A stretch of 64,000 bases of DNA from Rhodospirillaceae bacterium bin65. Its GTDB lineage: Bacteria > Pseudomonadota > Alphaproteobacteria > Bin65. Shown here one piece after another: positions 26,960-35,685 of the stretch. The first letter of the stretch is position 1, and the number at the start of each line of letters is the position of its first letter. Made by a program: the position numbers and the translations under genes. Where the stretch lies: positions 1-64,000 of the forward strand of contig MPMX01000010.1 in NCBI GenBank assembly GCA_002238725.1, written 5' to 3'. Below the pieces are notes generated by a model, which saw nothing but the letters and a program-made list of their open reading frames with translations, was not told the DNA's origin and ran no database searches.

Positions 26960-27664
26960 TTATCGAAGCACGTCGATTGCCCCGGCCTCGACTGCGCCGC
27001 GCAAGGCGGCAAGCGCCCGGTTCGTTTCCCTCGCCAGACGCCAGATGCCGGCAAAATCGTGTGGACGGCGCAGCAGGCCGGCGAGAACCGGCAGCGCCCG
27101 GGTCCGGCCGTCAGGCATCAGGCCGGCAAGCGCCGCCCTGGGCACTGACCGGCCCGCGGGATCGCCGATGGCGCGGATCGCCGCGAAAGGGATCCCGGCG
27201 TCCCGGGCGACGGCGGCAACGGCGTGGCTCTCCATGTCGACTGCCAGGGCGCCGTAGCGGCGGAACAGCCTACGCTTGTCCAATGCCGTCATGACCAGAT
27301 CGTCGCTGCCGACGACCGCGCCGCTGTCGTAACCGCCGTCGAGCCGCATCAGGGCCTTGACCCACGGTTGGTGTGCCGGCAGCGCCTCACCGTCCGGTCC
27401 GATAACCGATGCGGCAATCACGATCACGCCGGCGCCGAGCGACGGATCGAGGCCGCCGGCGACGCCGAAACTGACAAGGCCGGAGGCGCCATGCGCCGCC
27501 ATGGCGCGCGCCGCGGCAGCCGCTTCTTCGGGCCGGCCGGCTGCTGCATGAACCATCAGCATTTCCGCGGCGCCGGACCGGCGCAAACAGCCGGTCTCCT
27601 TCGCGAGGCCGGTGACGATGCCGAGGCTGCGCGCCGTGGCGGGGTGTTCGGTCGCGGCGGTCAT
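26960..27664 (-). CDS. Nucleoside phosphorylase-superfamily protein, hopanoid-associated (HpnG-like)
   Basis: A 234-residue protein of the purine nucleoside/MTA phosphorylase fold. The phosphorylase core is seen as ASGLVSFGVAGGLDPSLGAG, the substrate-binding region as YGALAVDMESHAVAAVARDA (the V-D-M-E-S motif), and then FAAIRAIGDPAG. These match HpnG-type proteins, which remove adenine from adenosylhopane in hopanoid side-chain synthesis. No other hopanoid gene is in the window, so a general nucleosidase role cannot be excluded. The start at 27664 (MTAATEH) lies 25 bp beyond the end of the DUF1244 gene on the same strand. Confidence 0.7.
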   Translation of the reverse strand: MTAATEHPATARSLGIVTGLAKETGCLRRSGAAEMLMVHAAAGRPEEAAAAARAMAAHGASGLVSFGVAGGLDPSLGAGVIVIAASVIGPDGEALPAHQPWVKALMRLDGGYDSGAVVGSDDLVMTALDKRRLFRRYGALAVDMESHAVAAVARDAGIPFAAIRAIGDPAGRSVPRAALAGLMPDGRTRALPVLAGLLRRPHDFAGIWRLARETNRALAALRGAVEAGAIDVLR

Positions 27665-27689
27665 GGCCGGCAGAGCGACCGGGCGCCGG

Positions 27690-27992
27690 TCAGTGATCGG
27701 CGCTGGCTTGGGCAGCTTCGAAAACGGCCTTCTGCTCGGCCGTCGCTTCCTTCTGATACTTCGCCTTCCATTCGGCAAAGGGCATGCCGTAGACGATCTC
27801 GCGGGCCGCCATCTTGTCGAGGTCGAGCCCCTTCTCGTCGGCGGCGTCCTTGTACCAGTTGCTCAGGCAGTTGCGGCAGAAGCCGGCCAGGTTCATCAGG
27901 TCGATATTCTGCACGTCTGTCCGGTCGCGCAGATGGCCGACCAAGCGGCGGAAGGCGGCGGCTTCCAGTTCGGTGCGGGCGGTGTCGTCCAT
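27690..27992 (-). CDS. DUF1244 domain-containing protein
   Basis: A 100-residue all-helical protein of the DUF1244 family, common in alphaproteobacteria and of unknown function. The conserved core is MNLAGFCRNCLSNWYKDAAD, with two cysteines three residues apart, followed by MAAREIVYGMPFAEWKAKYQ. The start MDDTARTELEAAAFRRL at 27992 is preferred; the longer open frame to 28064 adds non-conserved residues. It lies 25 bp upstream of the phosphorylase gene on the same strand. Confidence 0.85.
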   Translation of the reverse strand: MDDTARTELEAAAFRRLVGHLRDRTDVQNIDLMNLAGFCRNCLSNWYKDAADEKGLDLDKMAAREIVYGMPFAEWKAKYQKEATAEQKAVFEAAQASADH

Positions 27993-28088
27993 AGTTCGGG
28001 GCTCCGGCTGGGCTCGGTTATAGAGCTGATATCGCGCCCTGCGGTGGAGAATTCCAGAGGGCAAATTCGTCCCCGCCCTGTGCCGGCC

Positions 28089-30392
28089 CTAACGGAACGC
28101 GAACACAGGGCTGCTCCAGGCCTGGAAGCCGTCCTCGGTGTAGACGCTGATCCACAGCGGGTTGTCGCCGCCGTCGGACAGCGGGATCGTCACCGTCTCC
28201 TCCATCTCGCGGACGCTCAAAGCCTCCGGCAGCCGGAAGGCTTTGACCCGCCGGGCGAGGCCGCCGGCCTCCAGTACGCTATCCTCCAGCCCGATCTCGC
28301 TCAGCGCCGCCGCCAGGGTGCCGCGGTTGGTTTCGATTTCCACCGCACCGGCGTCGCCGTCCAGCCAGACGTCGAAGCCGCCGTAGTTGCCGGTGGTGAT
28401 GGCCTCGAAGACGACCTTGCCGTCGCCCTCGGTTTCCAGCCGGCGCTCATGGTTCCAGACATTGATCTTCGCCAGCCGGCCGATCTTCGCGTGGCTGAAC
28501 CGAGCCTCGCCGCTCCACGCGCTGTCCCGGCCGCGGCCGCGATATTCGGCGCCGCTCCACAGCACGCGCAGGCGGTTGCCGAGGTCGCTGGCGCCATAGG
28601 GGCGCAGGGTCCGGACGACCGTCGTCCCGTTGCGCACCTCGATCCGCTCGATCGGCGTCTGGGCCACGACATGGAGCTTCAGCGCCGCCTCCCGGTCCGC
28701 GGTCTGCACGATATCGCCCATCATCACGGAATCGACGCGGCGGGTCGCGGCGTCGGGGTAGACTTTGGGGTCCCGGTCAAAATGCGTGCCGCCGTCGGCG
28801 AAGGCCACCTGCACGTCCATGTGCATCCGGGTCCCGGTCGTGCCGTAGGCATGGCGCCGGCGAACCGCGTCCATGATGCCGTCGCGGGTCAGTTCCTCGG
28901 CCAGAAAGCAGGTCAGCCCGCCATAGGCCCCGAACATCGAGGCGCCCGGATAGCTTGCGCCCGGCCGACCCTTGTGGCCGTCGCTGTTGCACACCACGCC
29001 GCAACGGTGGCCGAGCGCGAAACCGTCGGTCAGCAGCCATTCGAAGGTGCCCCAGGCGGAATGGATTTCCATCGCCATTTCGACGCGCGGATCGTGGGCG
29101 AAGGCCGTATTGGCATAGCGGCCGCCGACATGGGCGTAGACGAAGCAGTCCTCGTCCTCGAGCGCCTCGAACAGCAGGCGGGCGTTCGGCGCGTCGGTAT
29201 CGAGATCCGAGCGGTCGACCAGCAGCGCGTGGGAAGACCGGCGGATCTGCCGGCCTTCCTGCCGGAAATAGACGTTGCGGTCACCGCCGACCGCCGTGTT
29301 GCCCGACCATTCGTAGCCCGGAAAGGTCACGAACACGCCGGACTCGTCATGGCGTGCGGTCAGGCTGTTGATATGGGCCCAGAAGGCGTTGTTGACCTGG
29401 AAATCATTGGCCTGGTGGCTGGTGACGTCGAGCACCGCCTTGTTGCGCGCAAAGTCGAAATACTGTTCGGCGGTGGTGACGCCGATGCTCTCGCCGCTCT
29501 GGCCGTGCAGGTCGCCCCAATAGCCGCCGTAGGCGCCCTCGCGGACCATCATAGGATGGCTCTCGGCGACCACGGCGCCGGTGGCGTCGCGCACCGAAAT
29601 GCGCAGCAGGCCGGGCCGGTCGACCGTCAGCCCGTCGAACACGACCGAGCGGCTGCCCTTTTCGTAGCGGTAGCGCTCCGGCAGGCCGTTGACCGGCAGG
29701 GTGGTCTCGAAAGCGAAATCGCCCTCGGCGAGCGGCGTCGGGTTGCCCCAGGCGTCCTCGGCCTTGAGGCCGAAACGGAAGGGCTCGCCCGGCCGGCGCA
29801 GGGAGGAAAGCACGGCGCGCCAGACCGCCGGCGGCCCGGGCACGATGGCCACGCTCGGCGTGTCGACGATCGGCGTGAAATGGCCCGCGGCGCAGACGTC
29901 CGCCAGCACCTTGAACTCGAAGCCGCCCTCCGCGAAGGTCTGCATCTTCATGCCCGGCGACCCGCCCGACGTATCGCCGAAGACGATCGTGATCGTGTCG
30001 CCCTCGCTCAGATAGCCGCCGCGAACCCGGACGGTCAGCGTACGCAAGCGCGGCCGGGTGCCAGTGCCGAAGCCGGCGTATTCGAGCACGATGCGCGCGT
30101 TGCCGCTGGTCCGCGCCGAGACATAGCCGGGCGCGGCCGGATCGTCGACCTGCAGGCGGCCGAAATCGGTCATCGCCCGGAACGCGACGCGGATCGCGCC
30201 GCTATCGTCCAGGCCGTAGCGTCCGACCGTGTAGGTCAGCGTCAAGGTCTGCGCCGAGCGCACCGCCACCGGGTCCGAAGGCTCCAGCTTTGCATGGCCG
30301 AGCAGCACCGGGTCGGCGCCGGGCTGGACCGCCGGCCAGGCTTCGCCCATCAGATGTTCCGGCACCGGCCCGTCGAGCGTGTTGGTGAGCAT
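28089..30392 (-). CDS. DUF3604 family protein (PHP-like hydrolase fold)
   Basis: A 767-residue protein recognised as DUF3604. The N-terminal half looks like beta-rich domains. A PHP-like histidine-rich core follows: GGYWGDLHGQSGESIGVTTA, LDVTSHQANDFQ, FVTFPGYEWSGNTAVGGDRN, DCFVYAHVGGRYAN, MEIHSAWGTFEWLL and CGVVCNSDGHKGRPGASYPG. The repeated His/Asp pattern fits a metal-dependent hydrolase site. The natural substrate of the family is not known to me. No signal peptide is seen. The start at 30392 (MLTNTLDGPVP) has GGGAG about 11 bases upstream. It is divergent from the tct transporter genes with a palindrome between them, so it may process the imported compound. Confidence 0.8.
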   Translation of the reverse strand: MLTNTLDGPVPEHLMGEAWPAVQPGADPVLLGHAKLEPSDPVAVRSAQTLTLTYTVGRYGLDDSGAIRVAFRAMTDFGRLQVDDPAAPGYVSARTSGNARIVLEYAGFGTGTRPRLRTLTVRVRGGYLSEGDTITIVFGDTSGGSPGMKMQTFAEGGFEFKVLADVCAAGHFTPIVDTPSVAIVPGPPAVWRAVLSSLRRPGEPFRFGLKAEDAWGNPTPLAEGDFAFETTLPVNGLPERYRYEKGSRSVVFDGLTVDRPGLLRISVRDATGAVVAESHPMMVREGAYGGYWGDLHGQSGESIGVTTAEQYFDFARNKAVLDVTSHQANDFQVNNAFWAHINSLTARHDESGVFVTFPGYEWSGNTAVGGDRNVYFRQEGRQIRRSSHALLVDRSDLDTDAPNARLLFEALEDEDCFVYAHVGGRYANTAFAHDPRVEMAMEIHSAWGTFEWLLTDGFALGHRCGVVCNSDGHKGRPGASYPGASMFGAYGGLTCFLAEELTRDGIMDAVRRRHAYGTTGTRMHMDVQVAFADGGTHFDRDPKVYPDAATRRVDSVMMGDIVQTADREAALKLHVVAQTPIERIEVRNGTTVVRTLRPYGASDLGNRLRVLWSGAEYRGRGRDSAWSGEARFSHAKIGRLAKINVWNHERRLETEGDGKVVFEAITTGNYGGFDVWLDGDAGAVEIETNRGTLAAALSEIGLEDSVLEAGGLARRVKAFRLPEALSVREMEETVTIPLSDGGDNPLWISVYTEDGFQAWSSPVFAFR

Positions 30393-30502
30393 GGTTCCGG
30401 TTCTCCCGTATCCGCCAGGCCGCCAGACAGACTGCGCCGGCAACCGGTTTTCCATTTTCGCCCGCGCCTTGCGCCGCGCCAAAGCGACTCGACAGAAAGC
30501 GC

Positions 30503-30520
30503 AAAAACTATATAGTTTTT
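30503..30520. promoter_or_regulatory. Perfect 18-base A/T palindrome, candidate operator
   Basis: AAAAACTATATAGTTTTT reads the same on both strands. It lies between the divergent DUF3604 gene and tctC, 39 bases before the tctC start. The GntR-family regulator encoded at the end of the tct operon is the natural candidate to bind it. This is inference from position and symmetry only. Confidence 0.45.
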
Positions 30521-30558
30521 ATCGGTTTGTGCAGATCAAGATTCAGGGGAGGCGTATC

Positions 30559-31521
30559 ATGCCGCATCGTTCAAAGTCGCGTTCAGCAATTCTTGCGTTC
30601 AGCGCCTTTATGGCGCCGGCTGTCGCGATTGGGGGAATGGCCGCGCCGGCGGTCGCTGCCGACTATCCGAGCAAGCCGGTCACCCTCGTCATACCCTACA
30701 GGGCTGGCGGCAGCATGGAGACCATGGGCCGGGTATTCACCAAGGCGCTGGGCAAGGAGCTGGGCACCCGCGTGGTCCTCAAGACCCGGCCCGGCGCTGG
30801 CGGCGCCGTCGGCGCCCTGGAAGTCTCGAAGCAAAAGCCCGATGGCTACACCCTGCTGTTCGCCGCCTCCGTATCCCTGCTTTGGCACCCCATGACGCGG
30901 GATATCGGTTTCGGCCTCGACAGTTTCACCTATATCGCCAAGGTCACCGATTCGCAGATGGCGCTTATCGCCCGGCAGGATGCGCCGTTCAATACGCTGA
31001 AGGAACTGATCGCCCATGCGAAAAAGAAGCGGCTCAACTACGCCGACCAGGGCCCGATGCCACGCGCCTTCGTCAATTTCATCGGTTCGAAGGAAGGCGT
31101 GAGCTGGACCAGCATCCCGACCAAGGGCGGCGGCGAGATGGTGCCTTTCCTGCTTGGTGGAAAGGTGGATTTCGCCTGGAGCGGCGGTATCCACAATCGC
31201 TTCCCGAAGAAGATGAAGGTGCTGCTGTCATTCAACAGCGGGCGGCTCATCGCATCGCCCGACATTCCCTCGATGCAGGAACTCTATGGCGTATCAATGC
31301 CGAGTCCGGTCGTCATCGTCGGTCCGAAGGGCATGGATCCGGCCCTGGTGGCGAAAATCGAAGCGGCAATAAAGACAGCCGCCGCCGACAAGGCTTTCGA
31401 GGATCTGGTAACAAAGAAGCTTAAATTTCCTGCTGCCTTCGTTGGCCACAAGGCGCTGACCGCGCAAATCCAGCAGGTCATCGCTGGCATGAAACGGGTT
31501 GTCGCCGCCACCAAAAAGTGA
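30559..31521 (+). CDS. tctC: Tripartite tricarboxylate transporter substrate-binding protein (TctC family)
   Basis: A 320-residue periplasmic protein with a signal peptide ending AAPAVAADYP. The family hallmark DYPSKPVTLVIPYRAGGSME is followed by GAGGAVGALEVSKQKPDGYT and FVGPKGMDP-like C-terminal features (VVIVGPKGMDPALVAKIEAA). TctC proteins bind carboxylates for uptake by TctAB. GGGGAGG lies before the ATG at 30559; the frame open from 30379 is not coding upstream of it. Its stop overlaps the GTG start of tctB by 4 bases. Confidence 0.93.
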   Translation: MPHRSKSRSAILAFSAFMAPAVAIGGMAAPAVAADYPSKPVTLVIPYRAGGSMETMGRVFTKALGKELGTRVVLKTRPGAGGAVGALEVSKQKPDGYTLLFAASVSLLWHPMTRDIGFGLDSFTYIAKVTDSQMALIARQDAPFNTLKELIAHAKKKRLNYADQGPMPRAFVNFIGSKEGVSWTSIPTKGGGEMVPFLLGGKVDFAWSGGIHNRFPKKMKVLLSFNSGRLIASPDIPSMQELYGVSMPSPVVIVGPKGMDPALVAKIEAAIKTAAADKAFEDLVTKKLKFPAAFVGHKALTAQIQQVIAGMKRVVAATKK

Positions 31522-32057
31522 CGGACCGGACAAGCGAACCCCATTCCGGCGCCGACCCGGCGCCGGAGTCGCCCGCTCCGACGGCAGACACGTCTGCCGG
31601 CCCCGGCCCGCGGCAGGAACTTGCGGCCGGGGCGGTGCTGGCCGGACTGTCGCTGTTTGCGCTGTTCTGGCTGATCCCGAATCACACCGGAGAAGCCACC
31701 AGCGATCATGAAGTCGCGCCGGGTTTCTTCCCGCAGGTTGCAGCCGGCGCCCTGCTGGTTCTGTCGCTACTGCTGGTCGGCCACAGGCTGATCCGCTTTC
31801 GGAAGCTGCGGAGCATCCGACCGGCAACCGGCGGCTTTGCGGTCCTGACCGAAATCGCGATCCTGGCTGCCGGCACCCTGGTCGTCGCGTGGGCGCTGGG
31901 CGCGGCGGGCTATCTGGTCGTCGCGCCGGCAATGATGGCGGCCGGCCTGTTAGCCGGTGGCGAACGGCGCTGGTGGGCGATCGGGCTCGTCATCGCCGGC
32001 ATGACTGCCGCGACATGGTTCGGCGCCGACCTGCTGTTCGGCGTCCAGCTCCCGTAA
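31518..32057 (+). CDS. tctB: Tripartite tricarboxylate transporter small permease (TctB family)
   Basis: A 179-residue membrane protein starting with GTG (GTGA overlap with the tctC stop). A hydrophilic N-terminal tail of about 30 residues precedes four membrane helices. TctB hallmarks are ATSDHEVAPGFFPQVAAGAL between helices 1 and 2 and the closing FGADLLFGVQLP. TctB accompanies TctA in the inner membrane and is poorly conserved between species. Confidence 0.9.
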   Translation: MTDRTSEPHSGADPAPESPAPTADTSAGPGPRQELAAGAVLAGLSLFALFWLIPNHTGEATSDHEVAPGFFPQVAAGALLVLSLLLVGHRLIRFRKLRSIRPATGGFAVLTEIAILAAGTLVVAWALGAAGYLVVAPAMMAAGLLAGGERRWWAIGLVIAGMTAATWFGADLLFGVQLP

Positions 32058-32081
32058 TCGGGCGGCGGCGGGAGCAGCGCC

Positions 32082-33560
32082 ATGATCGAGCAGCTGATCG
32101 CCGGCTTCGGCAACGCGCTGACGGTGACCAACCTGCTGTTCATCGCCGCCGGCATCACGCTCGGCATCGTCATCGGCGTGATTCCCGGGCTGGGCAGCGT
32201 TACTGCCCTGGCGGTCCTGATCCCGATCACATTCTACATGTCGCCGCTCGCCGCCATCGCCTTCCTGGTCGGCGTCAACAAGGGGGGCACGTCCGGCGGC
32301 GCCATACCGGCAATTCTGCTCAATTCGCCCGGTACGCCGGAAGCGGCGGCGACGGCGCTCGACGGCCATCCCATGGCCAAGCGTGGCGAGGCCCAGCGCG
32401 CCCTCAAATTTGCGCTGTTTTCCTCGGTCACCGGCGACACGATCTCCGATGTCCTGCTGATCGTGCTGGTCGTCCCCTTTGCCGCGATCGCGCTGCAGTT
32501 CGGCCCGCTGGAATACACCGCGGTCCTGCTGTTCGCATTCGCCCTGCTCTCCGGGATTTCCGGCGATTCGCCGATCAAGGGTCTGATCGCCATCGCCGTC
32601 GGGGTGTTCCTTTCGACCGTCGGCCTCGATCCGGTCGACGGCTCCCAGCGCATGGTGTTCAACGAGGTCGAGCTCTTTGACGGCTTCCCCCTGTTCTCGC
32701 TCGCCGTCGGTTCGCTCGCCATGGCCTCGGTGCTGGGCCAGCTCTTCGAGCTCTGGCGCGCAAAGGGCGAGAAGCGGCTCAGCGTCGAGGAATATTCCCG
32801 GATCGAGACCCGCCTACCGGCGCGGGAGTTCTTCGGCCACTGGAAGACCATCGGGCGCTCGGCCCTGATCGGCTCCGGCGTCGGCATGCTGCCGGGGCTC
32901 GGCGTCACGCTCGCCGCTTTCCTGAGCTACGGCGCGGCGCGGCGGGCCTCGAAGGAGCCGCAGAGCTTCGGCAGGGGCAACCCGCAGGGCATCATCGCGA
33001 CCGAGGCGGCGAACAGCGCCGTCGTCGGCGCCAACCTCGTGCCGGCCATCGCGCTGGGGATTCCCGGCAACATCGCAGCGGCGCTGCTGATCGGCGCCTT
33101 CATCATCCACGGCATCGTGCCCGGCCCCTTCATGCTGACCAATCATGGCGAGCTGATCTACGCCCTGTTCGCCTCGATGCTGATGGCCAACGGCGTTCAC
33201 CTGGTGATCGGGCGGATCGGCATTCCGCTCTGGGCCCGGATTGCGCAGACGCCGCGCGCGATCATCCTGCCGCCGGTGCTCGTCATGTGCATCGTCGGTG
33301 TCTACCTGCCCAACCAGTCGATCTTCGGCGTCGGCGTGATGCTGGCCTTCGCCTGCCTCGGCCTGGCATTCCAGCGTCTCGGCTTCCCGATCGTCTGCAT
33401 GGTGATCGGCTTCCTGCTCGGCGGCATGCTGGAAAATTCGCTGCGCCAGTCCCTGCGCCTGCACCAGTCGGACCTGACGGCGTTTCTCGGCAGCCCGATC
33501 GCGCTGGTCTTCCTGGCGCTCACCCTGTTCGTCCTGCTCCGGGCCTTGCGCCGTGCCTGA
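32082..33560 (+). CDS. tctA: Tripartite tricarboxylate transporter large permease (TctA family)
   Basis: A 492-residue protein with about twelve membrane helices. Family signatures are GVIPGLGSVTALAVLIPITF, GGAIPAILLNSPGTPEAAAT and GVGMLPGLGVTLAAFLSYGA, the repeated P-G-L-G and N-x-P-G-T-P loops of TctA. A second-half motif ANSAVVGANLVPAIALGIPG is also present. It is the ion-coupled translocator that works with TctB and the TctC binding protein. It overlaps the following regulator gene by 8 bases. Confidence 0.94.
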   Translation: MIEQLIAGFGNALTVTNLLFIAAGITLGIVIGVIPGLGSVTALAVLIPITFYMSPLAAIAFLVGVNKGGTSGGAIPAILLNSPGTPEAAATALDGHPMAKRGEAQRALKFALFSSVTGDTISDVLLIVLVVPFAAIALQFGPLEYTAVLLFAFALLSGISGDSPIKGLIAIAVGVFLSTVGLDPVDGSQRMVFNEVELFDGFPLFSLAVGSLAMASVLGQLFELWRAKGEKRLSVEEYSRIETRLPAREFFGHWKTIGRSALIGSGVGMLPGLGVTLAAFLSYGAARRASKEPQSFGRGNPQGIIATEAANSAVVGANLVPAIALGIPGNIAAALLIGAFIIHGIVPGPFMLTNHGELIYALFASMLMANGVHLVIGRIGIPLWARIAQTPRAIILPPVLVMCIVGVYLPNQSIFGVGVMLAFACLGLAFQRLGFPIVCMVIGFLLGGMLENSLRQSLRLHQSDLTAFLGSPIALVFLALTLFVLLRALRRA

Positions 33561-34365
33561 CGGGCCGCCGCTGACCGACCCGGTCGAACGGGCACTCGCC
33601 GCCTATATGAACGGGACGGCAGAGCCACCGGCCCGCACCAAGCGCAGCGCCGTCCGACTGGCGGTCGCCCAGGCGATGCGCGACGGCGTGCTCAGGGACG
33701 GCGACCTGCTGCCGCCGGAGAAGCGGCTTGCGGAAATCTTCGGCGTCAGCGTTGGCACCGTGCAGGCCGCATTGCAGCAACTGCAGCAACGCGGCGAGAT
33801 CGTGCGGCGCAGCGGTTATGGCAGCCGGGTTGCGCTCGGCGACGGCTTCTCGAGCGCGATCTGGCATTTCCGCATAATCGACTGCTCGAGCGGCCGGCGC
33901 CTGGCGGTCGAGGCCGAGCGTATCTGGATCGACGAAATCGGACCCGGCCGGACGGACAGCGACGCTGCTGCCGATCCGCTGGGGTCCGTCTGGCGCGAAT
34001 TTCTCGGCAAAGACGACAGCTATATCCGAGTTCGCCGCGCCCTGACGATGTCCAACGGCGCAGCAGTCGCCGGGCGCATGGTTCTGTGCACCCGGACCGC
34101 GCCGGGGCTGCTGAAGATCGCGCCCGAGGAACTGTACGCGGTCAACATCCGCAGCTTCCTCCAGGACGAGTTCGGCGTCGCGACGGCCCGGGCAAGCACG
34201 GAAATCCACTGCGCCGATCTCGATGCAGTATGCGACCTGATTCCGGGACGCGCGCCTGCCGCGCCGGTTCTGGAGTTGCGCGCACGGGCCGTCGCGCACG
34301 ACGACAGGCCGGTCTATTTCCAGACGATCCACATCCCGTCGGAGACCTGCGCCTTCGCGTTCTGA
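33553..34365 (+). CDS. GntR-family transcriptional regulator (HutC/UTRA type)
   Basis: A 270-residue regulator. The winged helix-turn-helix is at about residues 36-95 (GDLLPPEKRLAEIFGVSVGT; VQAALQQLQQRGEIVRRSGY). The C-terminal half contains SSAIWHFRIIDCSSGRRLAV and ends with DRPVYFQTIHIPSETCAFAF, consistent with a UTRA-type effector domain. The start is GTG at 33553, overlapping the tctA stop, so it is translated as part of tctCBA. It probably represses the operon at the palindrome at 30503-30520 in the absence of substrate. Confidence 0.85.
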   Translation: MPDGPPLTDPVERALAAYMNGTAEPPARTKRSAVRLAVAQAMRDGVLRDGDLLPPEKRLAEIFGVSVGTVQAALQQLQQRGEIVRRSGYGSRVALGDGFSSAIWHFRIIDCSSGRRLAVEAERIWIDEIGPGRTDSDAAADPLGSVWREFLGKDDSYIRVRRALTMSNGAAVAGRMVLCTRTAPGLLKIAPEELYAVNIRSFLQDEFGVATARASTEIHCADLDAVCDLIPGRAPAAPVLELRARAVAHDDRPVYFQTIHIPSETCAFAF

Positions 34366-34399
34366 TCCGTCCGGCCGTTTCGGGCCGCGCGGACGCGGT

Positions 34400-35620
34400 T
34401 CAGGGCTCGAGGGTCAGGGCCACCCGGAACCCGGTCTTGCTGTTGCGGGCCTTGTATTTGCCGGACATGCGTCTCGCGCTCCGGATATCCCAGGGTATGT
34501 CGCTCCACGCGCCGCCGCGCAGCACGCGCTTCCGGCAATCGGCGCCCTTCGTCCAGGCGCTGCCGTCCGCCGGGGCGCCGCGATAGCTGGCGTGCCAGCA
34601 ATCCTGCACCCATTCGCGGACGTTGCCGTGCATGTCGTGCAGCCCGAAGGCGTTGGCCGGAAATGTGCCGACATTAGCAGTTTTCCGGCCGTCCCAGCGG
34701 CTCCCACACCCCTTGCAGTTCGCCCGGTTCCGGCCCGCGGCGGCGCCCCAGGGGAAGGCGGAACGCGTGCCGGCGCGCGCGGCATATTCCCATTCCGCTT
34801 CGGAGAGCATCCGGTAGGGCTGCCCCAGGAACTGTCGCAGCCAGCGGACGTAGGACCGCGCGTCGCGCCAGCTCACATAGATCGCCGGGCGCCGGTCGCG
34901 GCCCCAGTTGCGGTCCCCGGCCCGGTGGCCGCCGCACCCGCCCGCGTTCACGCAGGCGTCCCATTCCGCAAAGGTGATTTCAAATTTACTCACCGCGAAG
35001 CGCCGCAGAATGGTCACGCGATGGCGCGGTCCCTCGGACTCGCCGCCCATCGTAAAGCGGCCTGCCGGGACAACGACCATCTGCGGGCAGAAGCCGCAAT
35101 CCTGGAACTCTTTGCCCGCCGGCCACAGCAAGTCGAGACGCTTCTGCGCGGCCGTTTGCCGGGCTTGCTTGCCGGCCACGGGTTTCGGTTTCGCCGCTGC
35201 CCGCTCGGAAGCCGGTTTCCGTTTCGCCGGTTTCGGCGCCGCCGCCGTCTTCCCGGTGGGCCGCCAGGAGCGGGCCAGCTTGCGGGCCCTGGCGCGTTCC
35301 TGCGCCGTCATCTCGATCGCCAACGCATCGCGTTCCGCCGCCGCCAGGGCGTTTCCGCGCCCGGCGGCGAGGTCGAACCACTTGTGCGCCTCGACGTAGT
35401 TCTGCGCGACTCCGAGGCCCCAGGCATAGGCCCGGCCCAGCCCCAGCATTGCGCGGCCGTCATTCGCCCTTGCCGCGGCCTTCCATTGCGTCACCGCCTG
35501 GGCATGCCGTCCGGCCTCCCATGCGCGCTGACCCGCCTTGTAGTCCGCCCGCGCCGCGCCGGCGCCGAGCAGCATCAGCCCGGCACAGATTGCAGCCAGC
35601 AGAAACTTCCGGTCGACCAT
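34400..35620 (-). CDS. SUMF1/FGE-like-fold protein with N-terminal Sel1-type repeat and signal peptide
   Basis: A 406-residue secreted protein. A signal peptide (MVDRKFLLAAICAGLMLLGA) is followed by a short helical repeat region of Sel1/TPR type (DGRAMLGLGRAYAWGLGVAQ) and a basic A/K/P-rich linker. The C-terminal 230 residues are the SUMF1 fold: MVVVPAGRFTMGGESEGPRH, YRMLSEAEWEYAARAGTRSA, LHDMHGNVREWVQDCWHASY and LRGGAWSDIPWDIRSARRMS. In true formylglycine-generating enzymes the last segment carries two catalytic cysteines; here it has none, so sulfatase activation is not expected. It is convergent with the GntR gene. The start at 35620 gives a clean signal peptide; an ATG at 35647 is an alternative. 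Confidence 0.8.
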   Translation of the reverse strand: MVDRKFLLAAICAGLMLLGAGAARADYKAGQRAWEAGRHAQAVTQWKAAARANDGRAMLGLGRAYAWGLGVAQNYVEAHKWFDLAAGRGNALAAAERDALAIEMTAQERARARKLARSWRPTGKTAAAPKPAKRKPASERAAAKPKPVAGKQARQTAAQKRLDLLWPAGKEFQDCGFCPQMVVVPAGRFTMGGESEGPRHRVTILRRFAVSKFEITFAEWDACVNAGGCGGHRAGDRNWGRDRRPAIYVSWRDARSYVRWLRQFLGQPYRMLSEAEWEYAARAGTRSAFPWGAAAGRNRANCKGCGSRWDGRKTANVGTFPANAFGLHDMHGNVREWVQDCWHASYRGAPADGSAWTKGADCRKRVLRGGAWSDIPWDIRSARRMSGKYKARNSKTGFRVALTLEP

Positions 35621-35685
35621 CTCTCTGCCCTTCAGTCCGCCCGCCATCGTCCGATTACATCCGTCCCGGTTTCTTTACCCCTCGT

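Noticed and set aside
27612-30515. A 967-codon plus-strand ORF
   Set aside because: It is antisense to the DUF3604, DUF1244 and part of the phosphorylase genes, which carry clear family motifs. The reading is rich in A, R, G and V with no domain, as expected from the strand opposite high-GC genes.
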